From: Opisthorchis felineus
Lineage: Eukaryota > Platyhelminthes > Trematoda > Opisthorchiida > Opisthorchiidae
Assembly: GCA_004794785.1 (NCBI GenBank)
Contig: SJOL01009700.1
Coordinates: forward strand, 462,332 to 526,331
Reading direction: 5' to 3'
Length of the DNA stretch: 64,000 nucleotides
Shown: positions 46,225 through 56,852 of the stretch, piece by piece
Layout of the letters: the number at the start of each line of letters is the position of its first letter
Position numbering within the stretch: the stretch's first letter is position 1
The notes under the pieces: model-generated
Database searches by the model: none
Seen by the model: the letters and a program-made list of their open reading frames with translations, nothing else
Told to the model about the DNA's origin: nothing
Translations under genes and position numbers: made by a program

Positions 46225-48750
46225 ATATATCCAAAGAAATCTTTCTATGAATTTATAGTCCACGGATTTGAGGCCGGCAACCAGCTTTGTTGCAGCTCGT
46301 TGGACAAGCTCAGTGAGCGTTGTCTTTTTTGCGACCTGAGTAGACAATCAGGTCGGGATATCCAAGAAGCGGTCCGACGTAGGCCCCATAGAGTACTGGG
46401 AAGTCCATGCGAGTAACGCGGTGGAAGGTGCATCAAATCATCCGCTGAACAGCAATTGGCTTTCGACTCGAACTTTCATGGTGCACTGAGGAGGACATAT
46501 TTGAAGAGAGCCAGATATCTAAATCCTTTTTGGCATCTTTCCTCGTTATCTTCTGGTCCATTCTCACCATGCATAGCAAAGGCATTCTCTGAGTCTCCTC
46601 CGAATACTATAGGGACGCACTTTTCGTCATTCAGAGGAAGGCGTCAGCCGAATGACCAGTGCTTGCGGCGCATACATCCATTTAGAGGGAACTGGCATTT
46701 GAACCCTAGGATTTCAAGTTGTCTGAGACATGGACTTGAAAGAACATCTGGAAGGTCGTTGATGTAGATCAGAAACTTAAGTGGCCCAAAACGGTGCCTT
46801 GGGGAACTCTAATGGAGACCGGCGCCGGAGAAGAGTAGGTAGAACCTGCTTTTTCACGGGATGTTCTGTCTGGTAGGAACGCTATAATTCAGCGTAGAAT
46901 TTTGCCCTGAATCCCGTAACAGTCGAGCTTGTGGAGCAGCGGGTCGTGTAAGACATGACTGAATGTCATTAATAAGTCGAGAAATATGGTATCCGATATG
47001 AGTGCTTCGTCCTTAGCTTGGGTTAAGCTGTCCATAATACGAGCATGTTTGTCAGGCAAGAAAGGTCTGGGAAGAATCCGTGTTGCACTAGGGATACTGA
47101 TTTGGTAACATTGAGGTGATTTATGATGGCTCGTTTTAGAATGCGTTCTATCACCTTGCACGGTATGCCAGTGAGGCCAATAGACATGCAGCTGCCGGGT
47201 AATATATTGGCGTGGCAATCGCTTCCGTCCAAGCAGAGGATAGGTTTACTTCGCAGTGTGACTGACGAAACACAAGGTAGAAATGCTTTGCCAGTGTGAG
47301 CAAGGTTCCTCTCAGGTTGCTTGGCTGGACCTTGTCTGGACCCAACGAGCTATAGGGGTTTGTCTTATGAAACCGTTGACAAACATGCTCCTCCGTGAAG
47401 ATCAGCTAGGTTAGAGGCCCTTCCTAGTTGCGTCTTGATAAGATTGGGTGTGACGAGATCGTTGGAGAAAAATACAGGCCTGCATAGTGTTCCCCTTAGA
47501 CTTCAGATACCACTACTGGGTCAATCCTGGCTTCCCTGTTTCTGTCCCTCCAGGAGAGGGGGGTTGGCGTATTCCTCCGGCGGTGTCTCATGTACTTCAA
47601 TGGAACATTTTGCTTTTCCAGGTTAGGTCTAGTATCTTGGCTCGTTTAAGTATGTTGCATTAGTGGGTTTCTGATTTACAGCGGCTTTTCAGCTTAAAAA
47701 TGCGTGACCGTCTTCCGTTCTACTGTAGTTGTCATTTTGAATAATAGCTGGAGCCTATTCTCCGGAAGACGCCAAATCCTTCCAGGTAGCTTTTGATTCA
47801 TCAGACTGGGCGCTGATTTTTTGGGATGAACATCTCGTCAGACTCGTAACCTTTCTGGACAATAGTTCTGTAAATCTCTTCGACTGAATCTGGTCCCAGA
47901 TTAATTTGGTCGAGGGAGATACACATTCCTGAGAAGTCTGCACGGCAGAGGTTCCGAATCCACTTTTGAGGCCCGGGATTTCTGACCCAGTAGCATATTG
48001 AATCAAAATCTGTGCATCGCGGTCGCTGTGTCCCAGTGGAGCTTCAGTTAGCGCCATTAACGAAGTGTATTTCTTTTGCGATAATCAAATTTAACAGGGA
48101 TGGTAGTTGGCCTGCGTGTCGACTGGTGGTTGTGACGAGATGTTGAGTCCAATCTATTGAAAGACTTTGGTCAGCGTTGATGCAGAATGTCCAGAAGACC
48201 TGATGCACTGCAGCTCCATCAAGGAGGCCTTGGGAGCGTTAAAATCACCTACGATCCTAAGATGTTCAATGTTAGCTGGCGAATGGTTGCTCAAGGGTTT
48301 GTATGAGAAACTGGTCATTTTCCGGTGGGCTTGGAGGGCAACGGAAGATCACGCAGAGACCACGCCAGTGTATCGCAGCGAAATTTGAATCCACGGTGCA
48401 TCACGAAAAGGTGCGGGAGTGGTTTTGGAGAGGAACATCGGAATGTCAGGACCGCATGTAAGTATAAAGCGCTTCTAGAAGGTGATCCTCGGATATACGC
48501 TTGAGATTTGGATGGGCCTTTTGAATACTGACAGCCCGCTCAAAGATTCTTTGTATGGTAGTTGCGGAGAAGAGTGGGGCTAGAGGCACAAATGTTCGCT
48601 TGCTCAACTTTCCACTCAACCACGTTGCGTGAAACGATTTGTATTCAGCAGCGACTGTGCGACTTACACTAGAGAGGATATGGTGGACTTGACTGTTGCA
48701 TGCAAGAGCTAGATAACCATCTTAGCGGCCAAAGTACCCGGAATGGATAG
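46225..48750 (-). mobile_element. CR1/Jockey-type LINE, dead, 3' truncated
   Basis: Minus strand from right: the endonuclease with GDFNAPKASLMEL (about 48250) and LTEAPLGHSDRDAQIL (about 48050), corresponding to the SDH box. RT follows with VIERILKRAIINHLNV, SLVQHGFF (47232-47023) and DTIFLDLLMTFSHVLHDPLL with HKLDCYGIQGKILR (46889-47000). Frameshifts and stops throughout; no intact FADD box seen. Compared with the copy at 53660-54530 the last part of the ORF is missing. Confidence 0.85.
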
Positions 48751-49465
48751 CACTGGGTAGTCGTTTATGGAGGAAAGTTCGTTATCAACTTTAGTCTAGG
48801 CCACTTTGTTCTTTCTGTTTCTGTATTCCGGAGCTTCGGGAAGTAGTTCCAGTTCTTTCTCGAGTATCCCGAATAAAACGGAACATTTGCACTGGTCTTT
48901 GCAACTCGGAAGTAGAGGCCCGGTTTCGTTTTGAAAGCTGTTTTGTTAGTTGCGGAAAGCATAGCACCCATAAGGTAGAGGCAGCTGGCGCAGACAAAAG
49001 GGGCAGACTATTAAGATAACTGGCATATCTGCTCGTAACGCAAACCCGTACATTTAAAATGTCACTAGGCTCTGCAGCTATGACATTGCATTATTTTTCT
49101 TCTCTACTGCGTCTAAGTGTTGCTCGTCATACCTACTAGGATATATGTGGCCTCAGCTAATACTTCAGACGTTCAAAATCATCCCTTCATTGTGACAATT
49201 GTCGATTTTGGTTCTAAAAGTTCAAGCTTTAATTTTAAGTTGTCCTAAAAATGCTACTTTCATTATCCTGAAATTAAATTTCTCCCCAGTCAAAAATTCT
49301 GGCCAGACTGACCTATCTCACGTGTTCTTTACCGTTGCAGATTTTTTCATGCCCATGTAGTTTAGATCTCCTGACAATCACAAATTCTACCGCTCACTTA
49401 CGGATTTTTTGCCCCATTGCCCACTGAAATGAATTCAGAACGGTACAACCCACGCTGACAAAATA

Positions 49466-50064
49466 CAATAACAGCATCGTGACCGGATACGTCTGCGACT
49501 AACAGTCTACTGGGCTTCAAGTGCGTAGGCCGGATTATGTGCAGTGCCTTCCTTCTGTCCTGGCGCTAATACGAACATCACCGCTGAGCTTCATAGACAG
49601 ATACCCTACTTGCTGTACACAGCAGAGTGGCCGAGGGAAGAAAAGTTACTGCCGAGGCTCATGCACCTTTCTCATATAATTGTTATTCTACGAGTGATTC
49701 TACCAATGACAAATTCACGGGACCATTTTTAACCACCACGAGAACCGTTTGACGTGCATCAAAGCTAGCTTAAGAAACTGTGTCCCGCAGGGCCGTGAGC
49801 CCCTTGAAATTATGCCTCAAAGCCCGAAAATAAGTGCACTTACCAGTAAATAGATCCCATAATCACAAAATGCCGGATAAGACCCCGTTACACATGTACA
49901 AGGAGTCAACTCGTACTGACGTGGGCAGTCTGCATGAAAAAGGTTTCGAGAACAGATCAAAGGACTCGAAATGCACCAAAGTTGGCGACGCATCGTCTCA
50001 GGATGAACAAATCGGTTGACCTAGGAGATACTTCTGATGAGACAAAAAGAAGCATTATTTCAGA
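49466..50064 (+). repeat. Left arm of 599-bp inverted repeat
   Basis: Reverse complement of 58946-59544. By eye only two substitutions beyond a ragged first 20 nt. Contains a 62-codon frame (MPSFCPGANTNITAEL...) and MPDKTPLHMYKEST, neither recognised. The copies diverge abruptly after CATTATTTCAGA. It could be an LTR-plus-leader of element A, but in that case orientation is wrong for a simple insertion. Confidence 0.9.
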
Positions 50065-50139
50065 CAGCATAATGAAAGCACGCGTTTCACATGATAATCG
50101 GCCGTACGCGGATTAAAAACAAAACCGGCGGGAAATCCC

Positions 50140-50315
50140 AAACAAAAGTGCCGAAATACCTGAGTGTACGTCGTACCCGCGTACAACCGAAATGACTGTA
50201 GCTGCTGTAAGACACTTGAGCAAATTGTTGCGACGGGCTAAGAGCTCGGATGGTGCTACGGCCGCCGAATGCACAAGTAGGCAGACATGGCAACGCTGAG
50301 GCTCTATTGAGTGAT
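50140..50315 (-). repeat. Unrecognised dispersed repeat X, copy 1
   Basis: Minus strand shares GTGCATTCGGCGGCCGTAGC and the flanking pattern (GTCTGC-TA-TTGTGCATTC, TTG-CCC-T-GCAACAA-TTG, GTACGC-GGTACGA) with the plus strand at 54860-55035, at about 70% identity. No known domain. Confidence 0.7.
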
Positions 50316-50369
50316 CGTCTTCGACTATAATCAAGAGGCATGAATAAAGGCAAAAGCATACTACAGTTA

Positions 50370-50810
50370 CATGCTGACCATAAGCTGTTTTGGTGCAATA
50401 CTAAGTTGCAAAACCACAGAAGCTTTTTTTCACACAGTGGCCCCGCATGCAATCCGACCTCCAACACAGACAAACCAGATCATCACTGGCTATAAGTGGC
50501 GTGCGTCAATAACTGATTGTTGCTCGTTTTGGAACACCTATATGCATTCTGATCACGTGCTTGCACGTTGCTGCTTTCCGCTGCGCTTTCCAGTGGGGCG
50601 CATCTCACCTGCCCATTGAAAAGCTCTCGGAACCTGATGTGGAACAAATCTATCAAAATTTTTTACTAAAGTTCCCTTCGGACAATATGTTTACCGATGT
50701 TGATTGGTATTGGAAAGTGCTGCTTGTAACCTTACAAGATGCGGACATTCTGCCTGTTGAACAGCGCAACCAGCTAAATCAAAGCATTGGATCTCGAGCA
50801 ACACTCTAAA
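50370..50810 (+). mobile_element. RTE-type LINE fragment, endonuclease end
   Basis: GYKWRASITDCCSFWNTYMH plus SDHVLARCCFPLRF matches the RTE endonuclease end (SYRWR-S--D-RS-WNT--DSDH-LV-ARF). A frame shift near 50590 leads to LPIEKLSEPDVEQIYQNFLLK, matching the IEKLEDPEI--NYQN--- segment. The open tail to 50809 looked like a host exon at first, but family similarity explains it. Confidence 0.7.
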
Positions 50811-50999
50811 ATTGCTCGAGGCTCGGACATGTATTCCCCTGGTCGGGAGCACAATTAACCCGACGAACTGTCAGACATCAGATGAAAAAGAGCATGTGCC
50901 CGGATCGAGAAGCCTGGTGGACCCAAAACGCTGAGGGGGAGGAAGCGAAAAACTCGGGGAGTGTACGAGGACTATTCTGGATGATACGCGTGTGTTGTG

Positions 51000-51085
51000 G
51001 CTTGCTGACGGTGGTGCATCTCCGTGTCGGTCTTTGGCTTTCTGCTGCGCCCACTATGCTATACCAGAAGGCACAGCAGCTCATG
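51000..51085 (-). mobile_element. Truncated LTR end of gypsy element B
   Basis: The plus sequence GGTGGTGCATCTCCGTGTCG followed by GTCTTTGGCTTTCTGCTGCG matches the corresponding end of the LTR at 53240. Only about 85 nt is kept. It lies on the 3' side of the gag-protease remnant and could be the remainder of its 3' LTR. Confidence 0.5.
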
Positions 51086-51164
51086 GGCGGCTGGCCACCG
51101 GACATCTCCCCCTTGATAGGGCTGTTCAACCGACCAGGGCTTTGAGCTCAACCGTGACGACCCA

Positions 51165-51335
51165 TGGAAGTGCTGTCACGGATTCATACAGAGGATCGAG
51201 GTCTTCGCCCAAACTTACCAGGTCGGATTTGTTCTTGTCCTTCAGCGGCTTCTGTTCACCTGAAAGGCACAAGCGAAAAGAGAGTGTAGCATTGTTCATT
51301 AAGTGCTCAGCGTGGGGCAATAATATGGTCATGTC
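51165..51335 (-). mobile_element. CR1-type LINE 3' end fragment
   Basis: Aligns with 53663-53830, the sequence just past the CR1 ORF there (GGATCGAGG, CTTGTCCTTCAGCGGCT, ACCTGAAAGGCACAAGCGAA). No coding sequence. Confidence 0.6.
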
Positions 51336-51349
51336 GGTCAGTCCCCGGG

Positions 51350-53150
51350 ACTATGAGCATGCTGATCTTGGATCTGATGTCCTCCACTTTGGAGGCTTGT
51401 TACGGCTGTCCGGTGTCCCATGCGATGTGGTTCCCTTACAGAGCCGCAGTTTGTTGGGTGAAGTTGGTTCCCTTGACGTGGCCGTGCCTGCGATCTGATT
51501 TATGTCTCGTGCTTGACATAGTAGTTGGTCCTGCATCCACCGTGGAGAGCATTCCCCATATCCTCGAATCAGTATCTGGTCTCCGTACGATTGTTGTGGT
51601 GTCCCTTCTTCCGGCCCCTCTCTCTTGACTTTCCGGATAACAGTGGAACGATCCGCATGAACTTGGGACTGTAGACTGAAGGGTTCGGACCACGGGTACA
51701 ACGTTGCAGGCTGCTGGCGGGATTCACCAAAGTGGACTAAAGTGAGGGGGTCACCGTTGCCGGACGTCAGGAGCTGAATAGCCGCTGCGTCGCGTATGCT
51801 CCCTCTGGTCTTCGGTTTGGCTGTAACTGTGGCGACCACAAAACCGTCAGAATGTGGTGCTCGCGTGAACGTATTGCAACCATCTGTAGTTGTTTCGTCA
51901 AATACGGCATTGGGGGGTTGATCCAAGAGTTGAGCTCGATAGTCCAATCCAGGTCCAAGAGATTAAGGCCTGTATAGTTGGTGAGGTAGCATGCACCACT
52001 GGGTTGAATCCCCTTGAACGTAACCGAACAGTTCAGCTTCCCGGTCAGTTTGAGGCTTCCACCAAACGTATTACGAACGGTGCACTTTGTGTGTTCCACT
52101 GGTGGCCTTCCAATTACGTCCCAGGTTTGTTTTGAAATCAGAGCGAGGTCAGAAGCTTTATCAAGCTGGAGAGTAACCGGTGTGCCATCGATACATGCTG
52201 TGACGAATTTTCGTCTACCGGGTGATTTCATCTTGATGTAACGGTCATGGCCGCAGCCTGTGCCCTTTTGTCGGGTCGGTTTTTCCGCGAACTCCTGAAG
52301 TTTTCTCCGCAGCATTCTTCGTTGTGACCCTTTCGACTGCACCTGCTGCACCTGTGGTGCCGGTAGGGACAGTAACGTGAATTGTACAATTCATTACAAA
52401 ACCAACAAGATGTGGGCGGTTTCTTGGGGTTCGTTTGGAATTTGTTTTTTTTTGAAGTTACCCTGCATACCATGTCAGGCTGAGAGAAGTGTGAATGTCC
52501 AGTCATCGCAACATAAGCCTTGAGACTGAGAAGATGCTGGCATTCGGTGGTAAGTTTCTGAAGCGTCAACTCTGGATCCTGTTCAATTCGATTTAGTAGC
52601 CGGGTCCGATTATCTGCAACATGTGATGATTGAAGAGCAGCCACGAAGATGAGGCACTTGAATTTATCCTCAATCATGGTGCTTAGCTGAAGGCGCTCGC
52701 ATTATCTGTTGATCGCACCGGTATAAGTGATGAAATCTTCAGTATCCCTTTTGGTAATCTCAAGACACTAATAAAGAATATTGAACAAGGAACTTTGCTC
52801 ACCGAATATTTGGGCCAGGAACTAGACAGCATCTGCGAAACCAAGGCCACGAGGGAGTTTGGGGAGTGTGGAATTTGTGAACTGATCATGTTCAGCTGCC
52901 CCCAGTTTCCGCAGCAACAGTCGAACTTTCCATGCATCATAAAACTGAGCAAAGTCGGTTCGAAACATGTCCCCATATTTATTGAACCAACTTTCGAAAG
53001 TCCGTCCAAATTCAGCGTCGAAATTGAATTCAGTAGTCGCCTACAGCTCGATCGAGCTGGCAGCAGCATCTGTGGAAGACGACGGAAGCCCAACTGTTTT
53101 TGTCGCATTCACTGATATACTACGGATCAGAGATTCGACAAGCCTTATTT
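51350..53150 (-). mobile_element. Gypsy element B: gag and protease remnant
   Basis: From the right: a capsid-like gag part (TFESWFNKYGDMFRT, WKVRLLLRKLGAAEHDQF in broken frames), then an open frame of 149 codons (52677-52228) with MIEDKFKCLIFVAALQSS and a zinc knuckle region including CSRCSRKGHNEECC. The protease frame follows (52351-51767) with GTPVTLQLDKASDLALISKQ. The last frame (51947-51351) reads like a pol C-terminal tail. RT, RNase H and most of integrase are absent, so a large internal deletion is inferred. Layout resembles K02A2.6-type Ty3/gypsy elements. Confidence 0.75.
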
Positions 53151-53239
53151 GTGCTTCTGCGAACTGATTCTGTCGCTGTCATAAAATTACTTGGATTTGC
53201 TCTGCCGAAATTGACATCCTGCGTTCGCGTTATCGCCAG

Positions 53240-53564
53240 CTGTTGAGTCTTCTGAATGGTGGTGCAACTCTGTGTCGGTCCTTGGCTTCATGCTCCACCC
53301 ACTATGGTATATCGAAAGGCACGGTAGCTTCAGACAGCCCTTCGTGGAGACGGATCAAGGTTAGTGCGACTGCGTGTTCCACATTTATGTTCCCCAAGGT
53401 CGTCCTAGAATCTCCGTGAGGCGTCCAGCCAAAGACACTCGATCCAGATTGGCTTACATTCTGACCAATAAGGGAGTGCCTTCGTTTGGTCACTAGCGTG
53501 CACGTGACACCCATCCAATTGACGTGATGTTTAGTTATTAGGGGCGGCTGGCCTCCGGACAACA
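53240..53564 (-). mobile_element. 5' LTR of gypsy element B
   Basis: Minus strand starts TGTTGTCCGGAGG and contains ACATCACGTCAATTGG, a promoter-like AT-rich stretch and the shared end GAGCATGAAGCCAAGGACCG. Gag-like coding sequence begins directly downstream on the same strand, which is why I call it an LTR. Copies without coding sequence lie at 9714-10036 and 27395-27715. Confidence 0.75.
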
Positions 53565-53659
53565 TAAAACGCCCAAAGACGCCTCTGGTGAGAGTGCTGA
53601 TGGAATTCTAGTAGCAAATGGAAGGAGACGATAGAACATAATGAAGGAATTTATTTTTT

Positions 53660-54530
53660 CAGGGACTCACGGATTGATACACAGGATCGAGGCTTTTGCC
53701 CAAGTTTCGCGGGTTGGTCTTGTTCTTGTCGTTCAGCGGCTGTCGTACACCTGAAAGGCACAAGCGAAAAAAGGGTGCAGCACTGCTCTTTAAGTTCTCA
53801 GCGCGGGACAGTATGTTTGCCAGCTCGAGGACTCGCATGGGAAATTGCCTTATAGTGCTTTGAACTGGGTTCTAGAAGGAGCGTAGACAACCATCGGAGG
53901 AAGGTTATTCCACGCACCTACTGCGCGAAATGAGAAAAAATGTTGCCCAATAAAAGTGTTCGCTCTGAGCTTGAAAATATTCTTACCATGTCCCCGCCGT
54001 GTGTTTGCTGGCTCAACGGTGAAAAACTTGTTGCCCAAACCTTGTTCAAACAGGGCATAAGTAACAATTAGGTCTCCTCGGAAGCGGCGATACTCGAGGG
54101 GAAAGAACTAAAGCGCCGCGAGACGCATTTCGTAGTCCACAGATTTAAGGCCGGCAACCATTTTCGTAGCAGCTCGCTGGACACGCTCAGTGAGGGTTAC
54201 GTCCGTCGTGCGCCCCGAGTAGGCAACTTGGTTGGCGTATTCAAGAAGCGGTCTGACGTAGGCCCCATAGAATATTTGGAAGTCCATGCGAGTAATGCGG
54301 GAGAAGGTGCGCCTGATCATCCGTGGAACGGCGAATGCCTTTTGGACCGATTTCTCATGGTGCATTGAGAAGGACATGTTTGACGAGATCCAGATACCCA
54401 AATCATTTTTGGTATCTATCTTCGTGGTGTCTTCTGGTCCATTCTCACCATGCACGACATAGGCGTTAGCTGAGTCTCCTCCAAATTACATATGGACGCA
54501 CTTTTCGTCATTCGGAGGAGCGCAACGACC
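53660..54530 (-). mobile_element. CR1-type LINE, 3' end of ORF2 and 3' UTR
   Basis: A minus frame of 115 codons ([60 protein letters not shown]) and then [38 protein letters not shown]. These are the thumb and C-terminal end of CR1/Jockey proteins. The 3' UTR runs to about 53660. Confidence 0.85.
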
Positions 54531-54595
54531 ACCGTTTTGCAGCGTCTAACCACTGTTTTGCTGCGTCATACCACTGTTTTGCAACGGAAGGTTTG
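54528..54595. repeat. Short tandem repeat, about 22-bp unit
   Basis: Three imperfect units of ACCACTGTTTTGC-GCGTC-T at the upstream edge of the CR1 fragment. Confidence 0.75.
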
Positions 54596-54859
54596 ACCGC
54601 TGTTGGTACTGTTTGACTCCCAGGATGGGGTCAACGTGGCTTTCTTTTTGCTTGGTTTGAGACATGCAACGATATTGGGGCTGATCGATTAGGGTGACGT
54701 TCAAGGTGTCAGTTTCTCTCCAGCTTACCTGACTGAGAACTGGGGGTGTCGGCATTTCAGATGTGTGCGGTAGGCTAGCTCTGTGTTCTCGTCCCTATCC
54801 CAGTTTTTCCTAACCTAATGAGGTTTTATTCAAATTAATTAACATGGCTGTATTGCAGC

Positions 54860-55035
54860 TGTATTGCATCCGTGTCTGCATAATTGTGCATTCGGCGGCC
54901 GTAGCAATGCATGAATTCTTGGCCCATTGCAACAAGTTGTTTGAGCGTATTACAAACAGCTACATTTGTTTGAGCTGTACGCAGGTACGATGTACAATCA
55001 GGCATTTCGGATGTAGCGTTGGATGTCAGGAAGTC
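54860..55035 (+). repeat. Unrecognised dispersed repeat X, copy 2
   Basis: Partner of the sequence at 50140-50315 in opposite orientation. Lies between the CR1 fragment and the end of gypsy element A. Confidence 0.7.
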
Positions 55036-55559
55036 AGAGGTATTCGACGTTCGCGAGGATGTGGCGATAGCACACGTCGGTTCTGAAATGTGTACATATG
55101 GAAATTGATATTATTGGAACCACAAGGCACACAGAACGCACATCCGCACAGATTGGGTGACGCAGGAAAGAAGACCGGAGCATAGCAACAACGTGAGTAC
55201 GTTGAAACCAAAACTATTGACACAAGTCAGGTACATGTGTAAGGAGGAATGCCCTTCGCCGCGGTGTTGTTTATTAGTAAACGCCGAAAAAAACCGTTAC
55301 ATACTACTGGACAGGGAGGTCAAACTATCATATGCACTTTGTTTTTAAAAATACTGAATGTCCGTCTTCTTCCTGTACGCATCTTCTTGAACTCTCCTGG
55401 ATATTCAGTGACTATCACGCAATTGTAAACGAATGCTGCAAAGCAGCTTCACAAATTCCGCAATAAATCCTACCTTCTATTGGATCTAGGCAGAGTTACG
55501 GGAGAACATATACTACTCGCGTGCCTCATCAGTAGTATCCACCGTTACACACCTTACCC

Positions 55560-56660
55560 CTTTATAGGTCGCTTACATGCCACCGATTTCCATTTACCTC
55601 CCCTATGTCGGCTCCGGCAGCTGGCCTGTTCAGCAGCTCTTCGGGTGTATCATGCCTCTTCCGAAGCTGAGTCCCATTCATTCTTTTCGATTCCAGACCG
55701 TCTTGAATTGTATAGACGTTCCCTCGGCAGTCTTTAACGACAAACGGACCTTGCCATCGACTGCCCAGCTTCCGCGACCCCAGTTCACTCCTTCCAGGGC
55801 TCTGAAGATCTTTCCACTTGACCTTCGCGCCTATTGGGAATGGTCGTGCCTTTCTACTCGCCGTTTTCTGTCTAATCCTCTCCTGAACGGCGGTCAAGTT
55901 TTCTTAAGCTTTCCTCTCCTGACTCCTCTGGAGACAAGCGTGTTGCCGGCCACAGCCCAATTTCCCGATATACCGGAAGGCGCGGATGTAGACCGTACAT
56001 CAACAGGAACTGGAACTTGCTCGTAGCTGGCTGTATGGAAGCACGAGGAGCTGGCAACACGAGCGACAGATTCACTTCACAGTCAACGTCTTTGACCATC
56101 AGCCACTCCTTGATGCGTTTGGTTAGACCATTTGTTTGCGGGTGGTATGGTGCCGTCCTTAGCCGTCTGGTGCCCAGCTTCTGCAAGCAACTCCTAAACT
56201 TTTCGCCCTCAAGGCTAGGTCCCTGATCCGTTAGGATCATTATTGGCACCCCGTGGTTGGCTACGATGTGACGCATAACCACTCCGCCGATTGTCGTCGC
56301 CCGTTGGTCTGGCACGGCTGCCGCCTCGACCCAACGCGACAGGTGTTCTGTAGTCATCCCGATACATTGATTTATGCGGGTCGGCACCGGAAAGGGCGCT
56401 TATGACGTCCACGGACCGTAACTCGCCAATTTCTGATACAGGAATGGGCTCCATGGGATGGGTTACCCCTGTCGTATCCCCTTTCATCAGTTGGCACCGC
56501 TTACAGGACACCACATAATCCATCACCTCACTTCCCATCCCGGGCCAGCAGGCCCTCTGCCGAAGTAAGTTGTACGTCTTGGTACACCCTGTGCGGGCCG
56601 TCTCGTGGCATTCGACGATCAGCTTCCCTCTCAAGACGCGAAGTATTGTGGGCAGCACAA
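55560..56660 (-). pseudogene. Gypsy element A integrase, broken
   Basis: Zinc-binding part at about 56658-56490 (KTYNLLRQRACWPGMGSEVM, CKRC pair), where the second histidine of the HHCC motif seems replaced by Cys (ARTGCTKTY). After a frame change near 56390 the core follows: EHLSRWVEAAAVPDQRATT, ILTDQGPSLEGEKF (second catalytic Asp) and YHPQTNGLTKRIKE, where Lys stands at the place of the third catalytic Glu. A GPY-type tail lies at 55897-55562 (GSRWQGPFVVKD). A further frame change separates it from the core. Not functional. Confidence 0.85.
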
Positions 56661-56852
56661 CATCAGAATCATGTCGTTCCAGGAAATTATGCCAGCTTCA
56701 CTCAGACTCAGCCTATCGACGTGATTCTGGAACATTTCCAATTCCTTGTCTCCGTCTCCATTCTCAATATTCCTTCCATCTAAGAAGGCGGCTGCAACCT
56801 TCCATCACACAGGATACTGCCGTTGGACTTGCACCAACCTTCCGGGATCCAG

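Noticed and set aside
49544..49732. 62-codon frame MPSFCPGANTNITAEL found twice
   Set aside because: Duplicated only because it lies in the 599-bp inverted repeat. No family and no conserved signal beyond the repeat.
50561..50809. Open frame ending LQDADILPVEQRNQLNQSIG that looked like a last host exon
   Set aside because: The upstream half matches the RTE endonuclease end, and EKLSEPDVEQIYQN fits the next RTE block, so it is a LINE remnant.
55525..55560. CTGATGAGGC on the minus strand as another hammerhead
   Set aside because: No GAAA box with a matching stem II and no stem I partner at the right distance. The CTGATGAG at 50034 fails in the same way.
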